A DNA stretch of 27,360 nt from Flavobacteriaceae bacterium (GTDB lineage: Bacteria; Bacteroidota; Bacteroidia; Flavobacteriales; Flavobacteriaceae), in contig JABDPL010000034.1 in the NCBI GenBank assembly GCA_013042825.1, positions 1 through 27,360 on the forward strand, in the 5' to 3' direction. The notes under the pieces are model-generated. The model did no database searches, was not told where the DNA came from, and was given only the letters and a program-made list of their open reading frames with translations. A program made the position numbers and the translations under genes. Positions 6,271 through 14,809 of this stretch are shown piece by piece. Each line of letters begins with the position of its first letter. The stretch's first letter is position 1.

Positions 6271-6998
6271 CCGGTATAGAGCACGTCAACATCCACCAGC
6301 GGGGGAACATTTACGGAGATTAGATTTCCGGTACTCACCAATGCCCCACTCAGGCTCTGCTGCGGATTCACGATCATATCGTTGCTTCCCCGGTGAAATA
6401 CCTCGATATGTTCTGCAAGCAGCGATTCGCCTTCGAAACGCCCATCGCCACTAAAAAAGCCAATGAAAAGGTTATTCACAGTACCTGTCAGAAAATATGA
6501 GGACCGGCCATTAGCAATTATCTGAACTGCATCACAATCCAGTTCCAGGCGAAAATCCCCAACATTAAAGCTGCCGGGCACATTAAAGTCTTCAGAAGTA
6601 AGGATAATATCATCATAACTCAACACCCCGGTAGAAGAAACCTCATACTGGGAGGAGTTCCGGATCTCGGTAAGCTGAGGGGCAGTAACATAAACCTGAG
6701 TTATGCCATACTCTCTGACCAGATTACAGGTGTTATTATCAGTTATGCGTAACTGATTCCCTGAAACCCTGATATCGATATCACTGACCAGATTTTTCCC
6801 TGTTCGAACCGTAACGTTGAACTCGGCACCCTGTGAAAGAATAAGCTCCACATCGCGATTGACAAAAATCCTTTCAAAATCTGCCACCTCAACCTCATAT
6901 TCAACAATAGGGCCTGCCGTTTGTATGCAATCCCAGGCATTCTCCGAATTACAGCCGGACAACATAACCACTATGATAAGAATGTATATTGATCTCAT
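6249..6998 (-). CDS. DUF2807 (GIN domain) lipoprotein
   Basis: The 249-residue protein starts with a lipoprotein signal, MRSIYILIIVVMLSGCN, giving a lipidated Cys16 after processing. The rest is rich in short β-strands with the pattern ADFERIFVNRDVELILSQG...VTVRTGKNL, seen in the DUF2807 'head GIN' β-helix family that is abundant in Bacteroidota envelopes. Its function is unknown; a surface or periplasmic role is inferred from the signal. Its ATG follows the stop of the PagL-like gene directly (6998/6999), so the two are almost certainly co-transcribed, apparently at the distal end of the SAM-controlled methionine operon. No clear terminator is seen at its 3' end, which overlaps gldA. Confidence 0.82.
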   Translation of the reverse strand: MRSIYILIIVVMLSGCNSENAWDCIQTAGPIVEYEVEVADFERIFVNRDVELILSQGAEFNVTVRTGKNLVSDIDIRVSGNQLRITDNNTCNLVREYGITQVYVTAPQLTEIRNSSQYEVSSTGVLSYDDIILTSEDFNVPGSFNVGDFRLELDCDAVQIIANGRSSYFLTGTVNNLFIGFFSGDGRFEGESLLAEHIEVFHRGSNDMIVNPQQSLSGALVSTGNLISVNVPPLVDVDVLYTGQLIFED

Positions 6999-8093
6999 TT
7001 ATAATCGTATTCCTATTCCAAATTCAACAGCTTCGGCCTTGGCCGCATGAGATTTCAGGGTAATGGCCCCAAACCATTGATCACCGAAATACCGCTTCAG
7101 TCCTATACGCTGGTAAACCCTGCCCTCAAAATCGAATGGATAATAAATATAATATCCGAATTGGGTTACAATCGTAAGTTTATTTATGAATAATTCATGC
7201 CCCAGAAAAATCCCGACCCGCTTATAATCAGAATCTGGATCAACATTATCTTCAGGAAAGGCTATAGACTTAAAGGTGATAAGCTCCTTCAGGAAATTCG
7301 AAAAGAATATATCGGTTCCGGCCTGCAGGGCGCTTTTATGGTTTATGCGTTTGTCGGCATAGGCAGAGAATATATAAAACGGATATTGTCCCATGCCAAC
7401 TACATCACTTTCATTGATGCCACTTCGGAATACAAAGTTATAACGCACAGCTTCAGTAAATTTCTCATCTGCGGTGAGGTCATATCGATATTCCTGGTCT
7501 TCCTCGTCTAAATTGTATATGATCCCAAGGCTTGCCGTAACGGAGTTTACACTTGTGTTTGGGGCTTTAACATTGGCATTGGAATAATGCACGGTCGTTA
7601 AACCCGCCTGAATACCAAACCTGTGAAACAATCGCTCTTTCCTGTACTTTAGCATGGCATAGGTACTGCTCATCAGACTTGAGCCGAAGGCATTGTTTTT
7701 TGTATTATTCACACGGTCGTAGGGATTGGATGTCCAACCCATGCCCTGTCCTATCCTGAACATCAGGTTCCTGTCAAAGAAATAGAAATTGAAATGGCCG
7801 TAGATGCCCAGATTATGGCCTAAGGCCTCTGTTTTAAGATCCTGGTAGCTCAGGGATATGCCATAGTCGGGGTAATTATACCGCTGATGCCAGGCTTCAT
7901 CTCCAAAGGTCTTCTTATTCCATGCTACAATAAGCCCTTCAGGATGCCCTGTGATCAGGTGCAGGATCCCGTCGTTATGAAGTGCAATGTTTCCCTTGAA
8001 ATAACTGACATCGACAGTGCTGGATTCCAGCAGGTCCTGAGCAGACAATTGCGTGAACCACAGACAAAGTGCAGCGGCAAAGAGATACCTCAT
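6999..8093 (-). CDS. PagL-like acyloxyacyl hydrolase / lipid A deacylase, outer membrane
   Basis: From the ATG at 8093 the protein has 364 residues with a Sec signal (MRYLFAAALCLWFTQLSAQD) and an alternating β-barrel pattern. The segment TTVHYSNANVKAPN carries the H-x-S-N signature (His169, Ser171, Asn172) of the PagL-type lipid A 3-O-deacylase family, whose catalytic His and Ser sit in such a motif. It is longer than Proteobacterial PagL (~150 residues in the mature form), as is common for Bacteroidota members. The likely role is deacylation of lipid A or another outer-membrane lipid; the substrate is unknown. A TTG at 8114 would add seven residues and spoil the signal peptide. It lies 35 nt after metF on the same strand. 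Confidence 0.78.
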   Translation of the reverse strand: MRYLFAAALCLWFTQLSAQDLLESSTVDVSYFKGNIALHNDGILHLITGHPEGLIVAWNKKTFGDEAWHQRYNYPDYGISLSYQDLKTEALGHNLGIYGHFNFYFFDRNLMFRIGQGMGWTSNPYDRVNNTKNNAFGSSLMSSTYAMLKYRKERLFHRFGIQAGLTTVHYSNANVKAPNTSVNSVTASLGIIYNLDEEDQEYRYDLTADEKFTEAVRYNFVFRSGINESDVVGMGQYPFYIFSAYADKRINHKSALQAGTDIFFSNFLKELITFKSIAFPEDNVDPDSDYKRVGIFLGHELFINKLTIVTQFGYYIYYPFDFEGRVYQRIGLKRYFGDQWFGAITLKSHAAKAEAVEFGIGIRL

Positions 8094-8128
8094 CCGGTTG
8101 AATTGATGGCTCAAAGTTAAAAGAATTA

Positions 8129-9085
8129 TTAAAACACCTCGGTAGCGATGGCTTTAATATTATCACTTCTGCCCATTGAATAATAATGCAAGACCGGAAT
8201 TCCTGCCGCTTTCAGTTGCTTCGATTGGGCGATACACCATTCGATTCCCACCTTACTCACCTGGTTATTATCGGTGCATTTTATGACTTCCTTGATGAGT
8301 TCTTCCGGAAGGTCAACATTAAAGCGATGCGGGATCAGGTTCAACTGCTTCATGGTGGCAATTGGTTTCAGGCCAGGAATAATTGGTGCTGTGATCCCCG
8401 ATGCCCGGCATTTCTCAACAAACTCGAAATACTTCTCGTTATCAAAAAACATCTGGGTGACTATGTAAGCCGCTCCTTTTTTGATCTTCTTTTTAAGAAA
8501 ATGAATATCACTGTCTAAACTTGGGGCCTCGAGGTGCTTTTCAGGATAACCCGCCACCCCAACACAAAAATCGGTTTTATTGGTATTTAGCAAGGCCTCA
8601 TCGAGGTAGTAGCCCTCATTCAACTGCTGAATTTGTGTGACCAGTTCACTGGCATAATGATGGCCTTCCTTTTCCGCCTTAAAATATATCTCGCTCTTCA
8701 CCGGATCACCGCGTAGGGCCATAACGTTATTAATGCCGAGGAAATCCAGATCGATCAGAAAGTTCTCGGTGTCCTCTTTTGTAAATCCGCCGCAAAGTAT
8801 ATGCGGAATGGCATCGACCTCATATTTATTCTGAATGGCAGCACAGATACCTACTGTACCCGGACGTTTCCTCACCAGCTGTTTTTGTAGCAGTCCGTTC
8901 TCCATCTCCTTATAAACGTATTCCTCACGGTGATAGGTAACATCTATAAACGGTGGGTTGAATTCCATCAGCGGATCGATATTATCGAATATCGATTGAA
9001 TATGCTGACCCTTTAATGGTGGTAATATTTCGAATGAAAACAGGGTTTTTCCGTTGGCTTTCTCTATATGTTCAGTAACTTTCAT
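8129..9085 (-). CDS. metF: 5,10-methylenetetrahydrofolate reductase
   Basis: A 318-residue TIM-barrel flavoprotein with KTLFSFEILPP (the conserved catalytic Glu), MALRGDP and VGVAGYPEKHLEAP, all hallmarks of MetF. It reduces methylene-THF to methyl-THF with NAD(P)H and FAD, supplying the methyl group for the methionine synthase encoded just upstream. The start is the ATG at 9085; a TTG at 9091 would add only two residues. It sits 9 nt after the C-terminal metH gene, so enzyme and methyl-donor supply are made together under the upstream SAM riboswitch. The assignment is firm. Confidence 0.95.
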   Translation of the reverse strand: MKVTEHIEKANGKTLFSFEILPPLKGQHIQSIFDNIDPLMEFNPPFIDVTYHREEYVYKEMENGLLQKQLVRKRPGTVGICAAIQNKYEVDAIPHILCGGFTKEDTENFLIDLDFLGINNVMALRGDPVKSEIYFKAEKEGHHYASELVTQIQQLNEGYYLDEALLNTNKTDFCVGVAGYPEKHLEAPSLDSDIHFLKKKIKKGAAYIVTQMFFDNEKYFEFVEKCRASGITAPIIPGLKPIATMKQLNLIPHRFNVDLPEELIKEVIKCTDNNQVSKVGIEWCIAQSKQLKAAGIPVLHYYSMGRSDNIKAIATEVF

Positions 9086-9094
9086 ATGCAATTT

Positions 9095-11773
9095 TTATTC
9101 TGCTAAATTGGGGCTAAGCCATTTCCTGGCCTGTTCGATTGTAATTTGTCTTCTGCTGGCATAGTCGATCAGTTGATCCTCTTTTATCTTTCCCAAACCG
9201 AAGTACTTCGACTCCGGATGCGCGAAATAATATCCGCTCACGCTGGCAGCGGGCCACATGGCAAGGCTTTCCGTTAGTTCTACTCCTATCCGTTCCTTTA
9301 CCTGAAGCAGTCGCCAGATGGTTTGTTTTTCCAGGTGGTCGGGACAGGCCGGATAACCCGGAGCTGGCCTTATACCCTTGTACTGCTCTTTTATCAATTG
9401 GTCGTTACTGAGGCTTTCACCCGAATCATCACCCCAGATTTCTTTTCTGATATATTCGTGCAGGTACTCTGCAAATGCCTCTGCCAGCCGATCGGCCAGG
9501 GCCTTTATCATTATGGCGTGATAGTCGTCGTGTTGCTCTTCATAGGATCTGGCCAGTTCATCAGTTCCAAAACCTGCGGTCACACAGAAGCAACCGATAT
9601 AGTCTTCTATCCCGGAATCTGATGGGGCTATAAAGTCGGAAAGGGCAATATTCGGAACACCCGATCGCTTCTTTAACTGCTGCCGCAGCGTAAGAAAGCG
9701 GTCAGTTATATTTTGGGAATCATCATAGATCAGTATATCATCACCGGAAGCATTAGCCCTAAAGAATCCATGAACAGCCTTTGCCTGAAGCAGCTTTTCA
9801 TCTATGATCTTAGCCAACATTTGTTGTGCATCTGCGAACAATTCGGTAGCCTGGGCACCAACGATCTTATCTGAAAGGATCGCCGGAAATTTGCCATGTA
9901 AGTCCCAACTTCTGAAAAAAGGCGTCCAGTCGATATAATCCTTTAAAACCTCCAGTTCCATGTCATCGATCTGATGAATACCAGGTTTTTTTGGTGTTGT
10001 GGGAGAATAGTCCTTCCAGTTCAAATCGATCTTGTTCGCACGGGCGTCTTCAAGGCTGAGGTAGTCTTTTTGCCTTGCTCGGATTAGAAACTGTTCCCGG
10101 AATTTATCATATTCCTGCCGGATACCTTCTTTATAGACCTGGTTGTCCTTCTGAAGAAGTTTTCCCAATACGGTAACCGCCCGGGAGGCATCATTCACAT
10201 GAATCACGGTGTTTGAGTATTGGGGTGCGATCTTGACCGCAGCATGTGCCCTTGACGTGGTGGCGCCACCGATTAAAAGCGGGATATCAAAGCCTTCACG
10301 CTCCATTTCTTTCGAAACATATACCATTTCATCTAAAGACGGTGTTATGAGTCCGCTTAGCCCGATAACATCAACAGACTCCTGCCTGGCCGTCTCGATA
10401 ATTCTTTCCGGGGGCACCATAACACCAAGGTCGATTATCTCATAATTATTGCAACCCAGCACCACACTTACGATATTCTTTCCGATATCATGAACATCGC
10501 CCTTAACTGTCGCCAAAAGGATCTTCCCTGCAGATTGGGTCTTCCGGTCTTTTTCCTCTTCTATAAATGGCCTGAGGTATGCCACAGCCTTTTTCATAAC
10601 CCGGGCCGATTTCACCACCTGAGGAAGGAACATCTTCCCACTTCCGAAGAGATCGCCAACTACATTCATCCCGTTCATCAAATGACCTTCAATGACCTCA
10701 ATAGGTTTTTTAACCTGCTGACGTGCTTCTTCAACATCTTCCACAATGAACTGATCTATACCCTTGACCAATCCATGGGTAATACGGTCCTGCAAAGGTT
10801 CATTTCGCCAGAGTTGTTCCTTTTTATCCTTTTCCGTTTTGGTTCCCTTAACCGACTCTGCAAAGGCTATCAACCGTTCGGTGGCATCATCCCTGCGATC
10901 TAACAGCACATCTTCGACAAGTTCTAGCAAATCGTCCGGGATCTCATCATAGACCTCAAGCATGGCGGGATTTACAATTCCCATATTCATACCATGTTGA
11001 ATAGCATGATACAGGAAGGCCGAATGCATGGCTTCGCGTACCATCTGGTTCCCACGAAAAGAGAATGACACATTGCTCACACCGCCTGAAACCGAGGCGC
11101 ATGGAAGGTTTTCCCTTATCCATTGGGTTGCCCTGAAGAAATCAACAGCATTTTTCCGGTGTTCTTCCATTCCGGTGGCTACCGGAAATATATTCGGATC
11201 GAAAATTATATCCTCCGGTGGGAAGTTGACCTTCTCCACCAATAAGTTGTAGGAGCGCCGGCAAATCTCAACACGCCTGTCGTAGGTGTCGGCCTGGCCT
11301 TCCTCATCGAATGCCATTACGATAACCGCGGCACCATAGCGCCTGATAAGTTTAGCCTGGCGAATGAATTCTTGTTCACCCTCTTTCAGGCTGATGGAGT
11401 TTACAACACTTTTACCCTGAACTACCTGCAGGCCGGCTTCTATAATCTCCCATTTCGAACTATCGATCATGATGGGAATGCGAGCGATATCCGGTTCTGA
11501 AGCGATAAGATTCAGGAATGTGGTCATAGCTTCAACACCGTCAAGCATGCCTTCGTCCATATTCACATCAAGGATCTGGGCGCCGCCTTCAACCTGGTCC
11601 CTGGCAATTTCAAGGGCCTCTTCAAAATTGCTCTCTTTTATGAGCCGCAAGAATTTACGGGAACCCGTTACATTGGTGCGTTCTCCTACATTAATGAAGT
11701 TGCTTTCAGGAGTTATAACCAGTTGCTCTAAGCCCGATAAGGTCAGGTATTTTTGGCAATCATTCCGACTCAT
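9095..11773 (-). CDS. metH: Methionine synthase, folate/cobalamin/reactivation part
   Basis: This 892-residue protein corresponds to the C-terminal two thirds of cobalamin-dependent MetH. In order it has a pterin-binding domain (about 1-300; NFINVGERTNVTGSRKF), the cobalamin cap and B12-binding domain (about 330-560) with GDVHDIGKN containing the Co-ligand His428, and the AdoMet-binding reactivation domain (about 570-892; GIRPAPGYPACPDH and SKYFGLGKI). It binds methyl-THF and B12 and transfers the methyl group to homocysteine, which is bound by the separate upstream gene product. The ATG overlaps the stop of that gene by four bases (ATGA), so translation is probably coupled and the subunits equimolar. 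Confidence 0.94.
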   Translation of the reverse strand: MSRNDCQKYLTLSGLEQLVITPESNFINVGERTNVTGSRKFLRLIKESNFEEALEIARDQVEGGAQILDVNMDEGMLDGVEAMTTFLNLIASEPDIARIPIMIDSSKWEIIEAGLQVVQGKSVVNSISLKEGEQEFIRQAKLIRRYGAAVIVMAFDEEGQADTYDRRVEICRRSYNLLVEKVNFPPEDIIFDPNIFPVATGMEEHRKNAVDFFRATQWIRENLPCASVSGGVSNVSFSFRGNQMVREAMHSAFLYHAIQHGMNMGIVNPAMLEVYDEIPDDLLELVEDVLLDRRDDATERLIAFAESVKGTKTEKDKKEQLWRNEPLQDRITHGLVKGIDQFIVEDVEEARQQVKKPIEVIEGHLMNGMNVVGDLFGSGKMFLPQVVKSARVMKKAVAYLRPFIEEEKDRKTQSAGKILLATVKGDVHDIGKNIVSVVLGCNNYEIIDLGVMVPPERIIETARQESVDVIGLSGLITPSLDEMVYVSKEMEREGFDIPLLIGGATTSRAHAAVKIAPQYSNTVIHVNDASRAVTVLGKLLQKDNQVYKEGIRQEYDKFREQFLIRARQKDYLSLEDARANKIDLNWKDYSPTTPKKPGIHQIDDMELEVLKDYIDWTPFFRSWDLHGKFPAILSDKIVGAQATELFADAQQMLAKIIDEKLLQAKAVHGFFRANASGDDILIYDDSQNITDRFLTLRQQLKKRSGVPNIALSDFIAPSDSGIEDYIGCFCVTAGFGTDELARSYEEQHDDYHAIMIKALADRLAEAFAEYLHEYIRKEIWGDDSGESLSNDQLIKEQYKGIRPAPGYPACPDHLEKQTIWRLLQVKERIGVELTESLAMWPAASVSGYYFAHPESKYFGLGKIKEDQLIDYASRRQITIEQARKWLSPNLAE

Positions 11774-12789
11774 ACAGATTCAGCAAGAATTTTACGGGGT
11801 TTATATTTTTCAGCAAGCTCAACAATCGCTTTTATGTGTTCGGGTGTAGTCCCGCAGCATCCGCCGATAATGTTTATAAGCCCATGCTCAAAATAGCTTT
11901 CAAGACATGATTTCATCTCTTCCGCTGTCTGTTCGTATTCGCCAAAGGCATTTGGCAATCCCGCATTCGGGTGGGCAGATGTATAGAAATTGGTTTGCAT
12001 GGCCAAACGCTTCATATAAGGTTCAAGTTGATCAGCCCCCAGGGCACAATTAAAACCTATGCTTAACAGCGGTGCATGCATCACAGACGTCAGGAAAGCC
12101 TCAACGGTCTGACCGGAAAGCGTGCGTCCGGAAGCGTCAGTAATAGTTCCGGAAACCATAATAGCCAGGTCAATGCCCTGTTCATCCTGCACCTCATCAA
12201 TGGCAAACAAGGCTGCTTTCGCATTAAGGGTGTCGAATACGGTTTCAACCAGCAGAATATCAACACCTCCTGCAATCAAAGCCTCAACCTGTTCCTTATA
12301 GGCCTTTCGTAACTCCTCAAACGAAATCGCCCTGTATTCGGGATGGTTAACATCGGGGGAAAGGCTGGCGGTTTTGTTGGTCGGACCGATACTACCGGCA
12401 ACGAATCGTTTTTTTTCAGGGGTCCGTTTTGAGAATTCATCGGCCAGTTCTCGCGCAATTCTTGCAGACTCATAATTCATCTCATAAACCAGGTCTTCCA
12501 TCTCGTAATCGGCCATGGCAATACCTGTTCCAGAGAACGTATTGGTCTCGATTATATCGGCTCCGGCCTCGAGATATTTACGATGGATTTCAGCTATTGC
12601 CTCGGGTTGGGTAAGGGAGAGCAGATCGTTGTTACCTTTAAGGGGTAAATGATAATCCTTGAATCGTTCACCGCGGTAGTCAGGTTCCTGGAAATCATAT
12701 TGCTGCAGCATAGTTCCCATGGCGCCGTCGAGCACCAGTATCCGTTTATCCAGTTCTTCAATAATATCCTGCCTGCTTGTTCTTCTCAT
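11770..12789 (-). CDS. metH: Methionine synthase, homocysteine-binding part
   Basis: A 339-residue homocysteine S-methyltransferase domain with DGAMGTMLQQY near the N-terminus. The zinc ligands lie in GFNCALG (Cys248) and GGCCGTT (Cys311, Cys312), closely matching the spacing in E. coli MetH. It activates homocysteine as a zinc thiolate for methylation by the cobalamin subunit encoded next. Alone it could be read as a BhmT/MmuM-type enzyme, but the four-base overlap with the remaining MetH domains shows that it is the detached N-terminal module. Its start lies about 145 nt after the SAM riboswitch aptamer. Such split MetH pairs occur in Flavobacteriia, and both reading frames look intact. Confidence 0.93.
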   Translation of the reverse strand: MRRTSRQDIIEELDKRILVLDGAMGTMLQQYDFQEPDYRGERFKDYHLPLKGNNDLLSLTQPEAIAEIHRKYLEAGADIIETNTFSGTGIAMADYEMEDLVYEMNYESARIARELADEFSKRTPEKKRFVAGSIGPTNKTASLSPDVNHPEYRAISFEELRKAYKEQVEALIAGGVDILLVETVFDTLNAKAALFAIDEVQDEQGIDLAIMVSGTITDASGRTLSGQTVEAFLTSVMHAPLLSIGFNCALGADQLEPYMKRLAMQTNFYTSAHPNAGLPNAFGEYEQTAEEMKSCLESYFEHGLINIIGGCCGTTPEHIKAIVELAEKYKPRKILAESV

Positions 12790-12935
12790 AAATGATCAGG
12801 GTTTCTTATATTCAATTCTAAGTATTAAATCTACAGCATACAACAACAGCTGTTCAAATCAACTGGCTGAACTGATGATGTTTATTCGGAAATGTTATTA
12901 AGAAAATGAGGAGAATAGAAATACTATTGTCTTTA
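12790..12935 (-). promoter_or_regulatory. Expression platform / 5' leader between SAM aptamer and metH
   Basis: This 146-nt leader links the aptamer to the metH ATG. I see weak hairpins, for example GTTCA pairing with TGAAC near 12862-12841 and AATAG/CTATT just after the aptamer, but no GC-rich stem followed by a T-run and no sequence obviously complementary to the 3' strand of P1. Control may be translational or Rho-dependent, or use a weaker structure than can be judged by eye. Confidence 0.4.
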
Positions 12936-13039
12936 GTTATCTATCTGAATTCAGCTTCAGTAGAATTTAGCACCTTCTTTACGTGATAAAGGGTTGCTAA
13001 GGCATCGATGGGTCCATTCCCTCCGCCTTTCTTGATAAC
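12936..13039 (-). ncRNA. SAM-I (S-box) riboswitch aptamer upstream of metH
   Basis: The minus strand carries the conserved S-box blocks in order: GTTATC (P1 5' strand, 13039-13034), AAGAAAGGCGGAGGGA, ATGGACCCATCGATGCC, TTAGCAACCC, a P3 hairpin (CTTTA/TAAAG), AAGGTGCTAAATTC, a P4 hairpin (AATTC/GAATT) and GATAGATAAC, whose last six bases (12941-12936) pair with the P1 5' strand. Each matches the S-box consensus, such as GGYGGAGGGA, GGCAACC and AGGTGCYAA. It binds S-adenosylmethionine and normally lowers expression of downstream genes when SAM is plentiful. The downstream genes are two metH parts and metF, exactly the expected target. Confidence 0.95.
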
Positions 13040-13067
13040 AAATCAAAATGCCATAGAGCTTAGGTCA

Positions 13068-13100
13068 CAAAGATTAGCAAAGAAAATCAAGAAAACCAAA
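13068..13100 (-). promoter_or_regulatory. Possible Bacteroidota-type promoter for the met operon
   Basis: On the minus strand TTTG (13100-13097) is followed after 20 nt by TAATCTTTG (13076-13068), close to the -33/-7 pair TTTG and TAnnTTTG but with one extra base in the -7 box. Transcription would start some 20-25 nt before the SAM aptamer. The placement is sensible, but the match is imperfect and the region is T-rich. Confidence 0.35.
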
Positions 13101-13114
13101 TTTTCAAACCCTTT

Positions 13115-14659
13115 TTAGGAATTCATCAACTGGAACTTCTCGCGAATGATCTCTCCGACAAACTTGTTCTTTATCTTGCTCTCAAGCCAGGAAATTATAT
13201 CGAGATACAAGAAGGCCCGTCGCTCATAGGGGTGGTCTTCATACTCCCTGAGTTTATTCAATAGTTTTTCAAATTCGCCTTTTAATTCATGGGGGTAGAT
13301 GTCTCCCAGTCGCCTCAGAAATTTTATCATTTCCTTCTGAACCTCATACAAATCCTCCATTTTGATGAGGAATTTATAGGTGCTACGAATAAGACTATCC
13401 AGATTATAGTCCATTCCAGCCTCATAATGTGCAACCAGGTTCAATACGCGTGAAAAACATAAGAGGTCCTCGCGCATTTCCAGGGATTTATTTGAGATGA
13501 TCTTATCGAGGTATTCAATGCATTTTTTGTTTTCTCCAATACCGAAATACAAACTCGCGATCTTATAGTAGAATACCATAACATGGTGCTCATCGATGCG
13601 ACTGCGGTAGGTCTTGAGCCCGTTGATCACTTCTTCAACCAGCGGCAGGCCTTCCTTAAAGGTTCCCTCCATAAAATGAAGATTGAACTTATTGGCATAC
13701 AGATACAGGAATATCAAGCCTTCGATATTATCATCTTTGGGGAACCAATCTTCCTTTGTTATACCTTCAAAATTCTGCAAGGCGCGTTTAAACCTCGAGT
13801 GATCCTTGATAAAGAACAACGCTTCCAGTAAATATTGATTTCCTCTCAGGAAAAATACCGGGTTTAGTTTGATCATTTCGGAATTGGTTTGAAATAGATC
13901 AACCCATTTTCTGGAGTACTTGTAACAGGCCAGGAAATCCTGTGTAAGAAAGCTATACCAAAGGTAGGTCTTATACAACCAAAGCTTTTCACGAAATCCC
14001 AGTTCAGCTATGTCGAAATCAGGCAGCCTGCTTTTGAAATAATGTGTGACCTCCCTGAATTCACGATCGTTTTTTACATATCCCGTTCTCAGGAATACAC
14101 TATAAAGCTGCAATGAAAGGTTGGAAAGCTGGCTGGCTATGGTATTCTGATGGCTCAGCTGTTCTGACTGTGAGGTTAGTTCATCGGCTCTGTTCACAAT
14201 GCTCCGGGTGATATATTGGGATTCGATCACCTTTTCCAGTTCAATGATCTCATAGGCGAGATTTTTTTCCTCATGCGCAATGGCCACACCTTTCGCTTTA
14301 TCAAGAATCTTAAGGCTCTGCTTATAAAGGCCTTTATGATATAAGATAGTGGCGAAATCGAGTTGTTCGCGTAATTGTATCCTTATATTCTGACGCGATG
14401 GATTCAAACGCAGGCTTATTAAAATCTGTTTGTAGAGATGTGCTTTAAGATTGGAAAGCTGCTGTTTTTTTACAAATCCTTTCTTTAAGATGACCTCTTC
14501 ATCGTAATTCGACAACTTATCTAAAACATTAAAAAGCATGAGGAATTTCGATTCCTCATTCACCCCTAATCGCCCCACATACAGTTTAAACTGGCGTTTC
14601 TCCGATTTCGACAGCGATTTTATCAGTACGAATAAATTATCTTTTGGCTGCTTAGTCAT
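13115..14659 (-). CDS. Conserved-looking α-helical protein, function unknown
   Basis: I do not recognise this 514-residue protein as a named family. It has no signal peptide or membrane segment, so it is probably cytoplasmic. It is rich in Leu, Lys and Glu, with successive amphipathic helices such as ATILYHKGLYKQSLKILDKA and KIASLYFGIGENKKCIEYL, which resemble TPR-like or other helical repeats. The N-terminus, MTKQPKDNLFVLIKSLSKSEKRQFKLYV, is basic and could bind nucleic acid or protein, but no HTH or catalytic motif is clear. It is transcribed divergently from leuA with 150 bp between starts and lies upstream of the SAM riboswitch on the same strand. A scaffolding or regulatory role is only a guess. 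Confidence 0.75.
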   Translation of the reverse strand: MTKQPKDNLFVLIKSLSKSEKRQFKLYVGRLGVNEESKFLMLFNVLDKLSNYDEEVILKKGFVKKQQLSNLKAHLYKQILISLRLNPSRQNIRIQLREQLDFATILYHKGLYKQSLKILDKAKGVAIAHEEKNLAYEIIELEKVIESQYITRSIVNRADELTSQSEQLSHQNTIASQLSNLSLQLYSVFLRTGYVKNDREFREVTHYFKSRLPDFDIAELGFREKLWLYKTYLWYSFLTQDFLACYKYSRKWVDLFQTNSEMIKLNPVFFLRGNQYLLEALFFIKDHSRFKRALQNFEGITKEDWFPKDDNIEGLIFLYLYANKFNLHFMEGTFKEGLPLVEEVINGLKTYRSRIDEHHVMVFYYKIASLYFGIGENKKCIEYLDKIISNKSLEMREDLLCFSRVLNLVAHYEAGMDYNLDSLIRSTYKFLIKMEDLYEVQKEMIKFLRRLGDIYPHELKGEFEKLLNKLREYEDHPYERRAFLYLDIISWLESKIKNKFVGEIIREKFQLMNS

Positions 14660-14809
14660 AGGCTTGATCTATATGCTAACATATTGATATTCTGAATTAT
14701 AGGAATCATTTCAATAAGCTTAACGTCGTAATAAACACTGTGTATAGCATAGCAAGTGAATTCCAAAATATAAATTCGTATTTACATTACGAAAAAACCC
14801 TCGAAATAA
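14660..14809. promoter_or_regulatory. Divergent intergenic region upstream of leuA
   Basis: This 150-bp AT-rich region must hold the leuA promoter (plus) and probably that of the helical protein (minus). An inverted repeat TTCGTA (14775-14780) / TACGAA (14788-14793), with a 7-nt spacer, lies 17 nt before the leuA ATG and could be an operator or chance. I see no Leu-rich leader peptide and no terminator hairpin, unlike the pheA leader. No convincing -33/-7 pair was identified. Confidence 0.4.

Noticed and set aside
11770..11773. A possible frameshift splitting a single metH gene
   Set aside because: The junction is a clean ATGA stop/start overlap at a domain boundary, and both proteins have complete active sites, so this is a natural split.
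12790..13114. A cobalamin riboswitch upstream of the B12-dependent metH
   Set aside because: No B12-box was seen; the conserved blocks match the SAM-I class instead.
13091..13114. A terminator after the 514-residue protein gene
   Set aside because: The only hairpin (GAAAA/TTTTC) is 5 bp and entirely weak; it could as well be promoter sequence for the met operon.
14775..14793. Inverted repeat TTCGTA/TACGAA as a terminator for the helical-protein side
   Set aside because: It lies upstream of both genes, has a weak 6-bp AT-rich stem and no proper T-run; kept only as a possible operator.
14660..14809. A leucine attenuator like that of pheA
   Set aside because: The only short ATG-led reading frame found encodes four residues (MLTY) with a single Leu codon, and no terminator hairpin is present.
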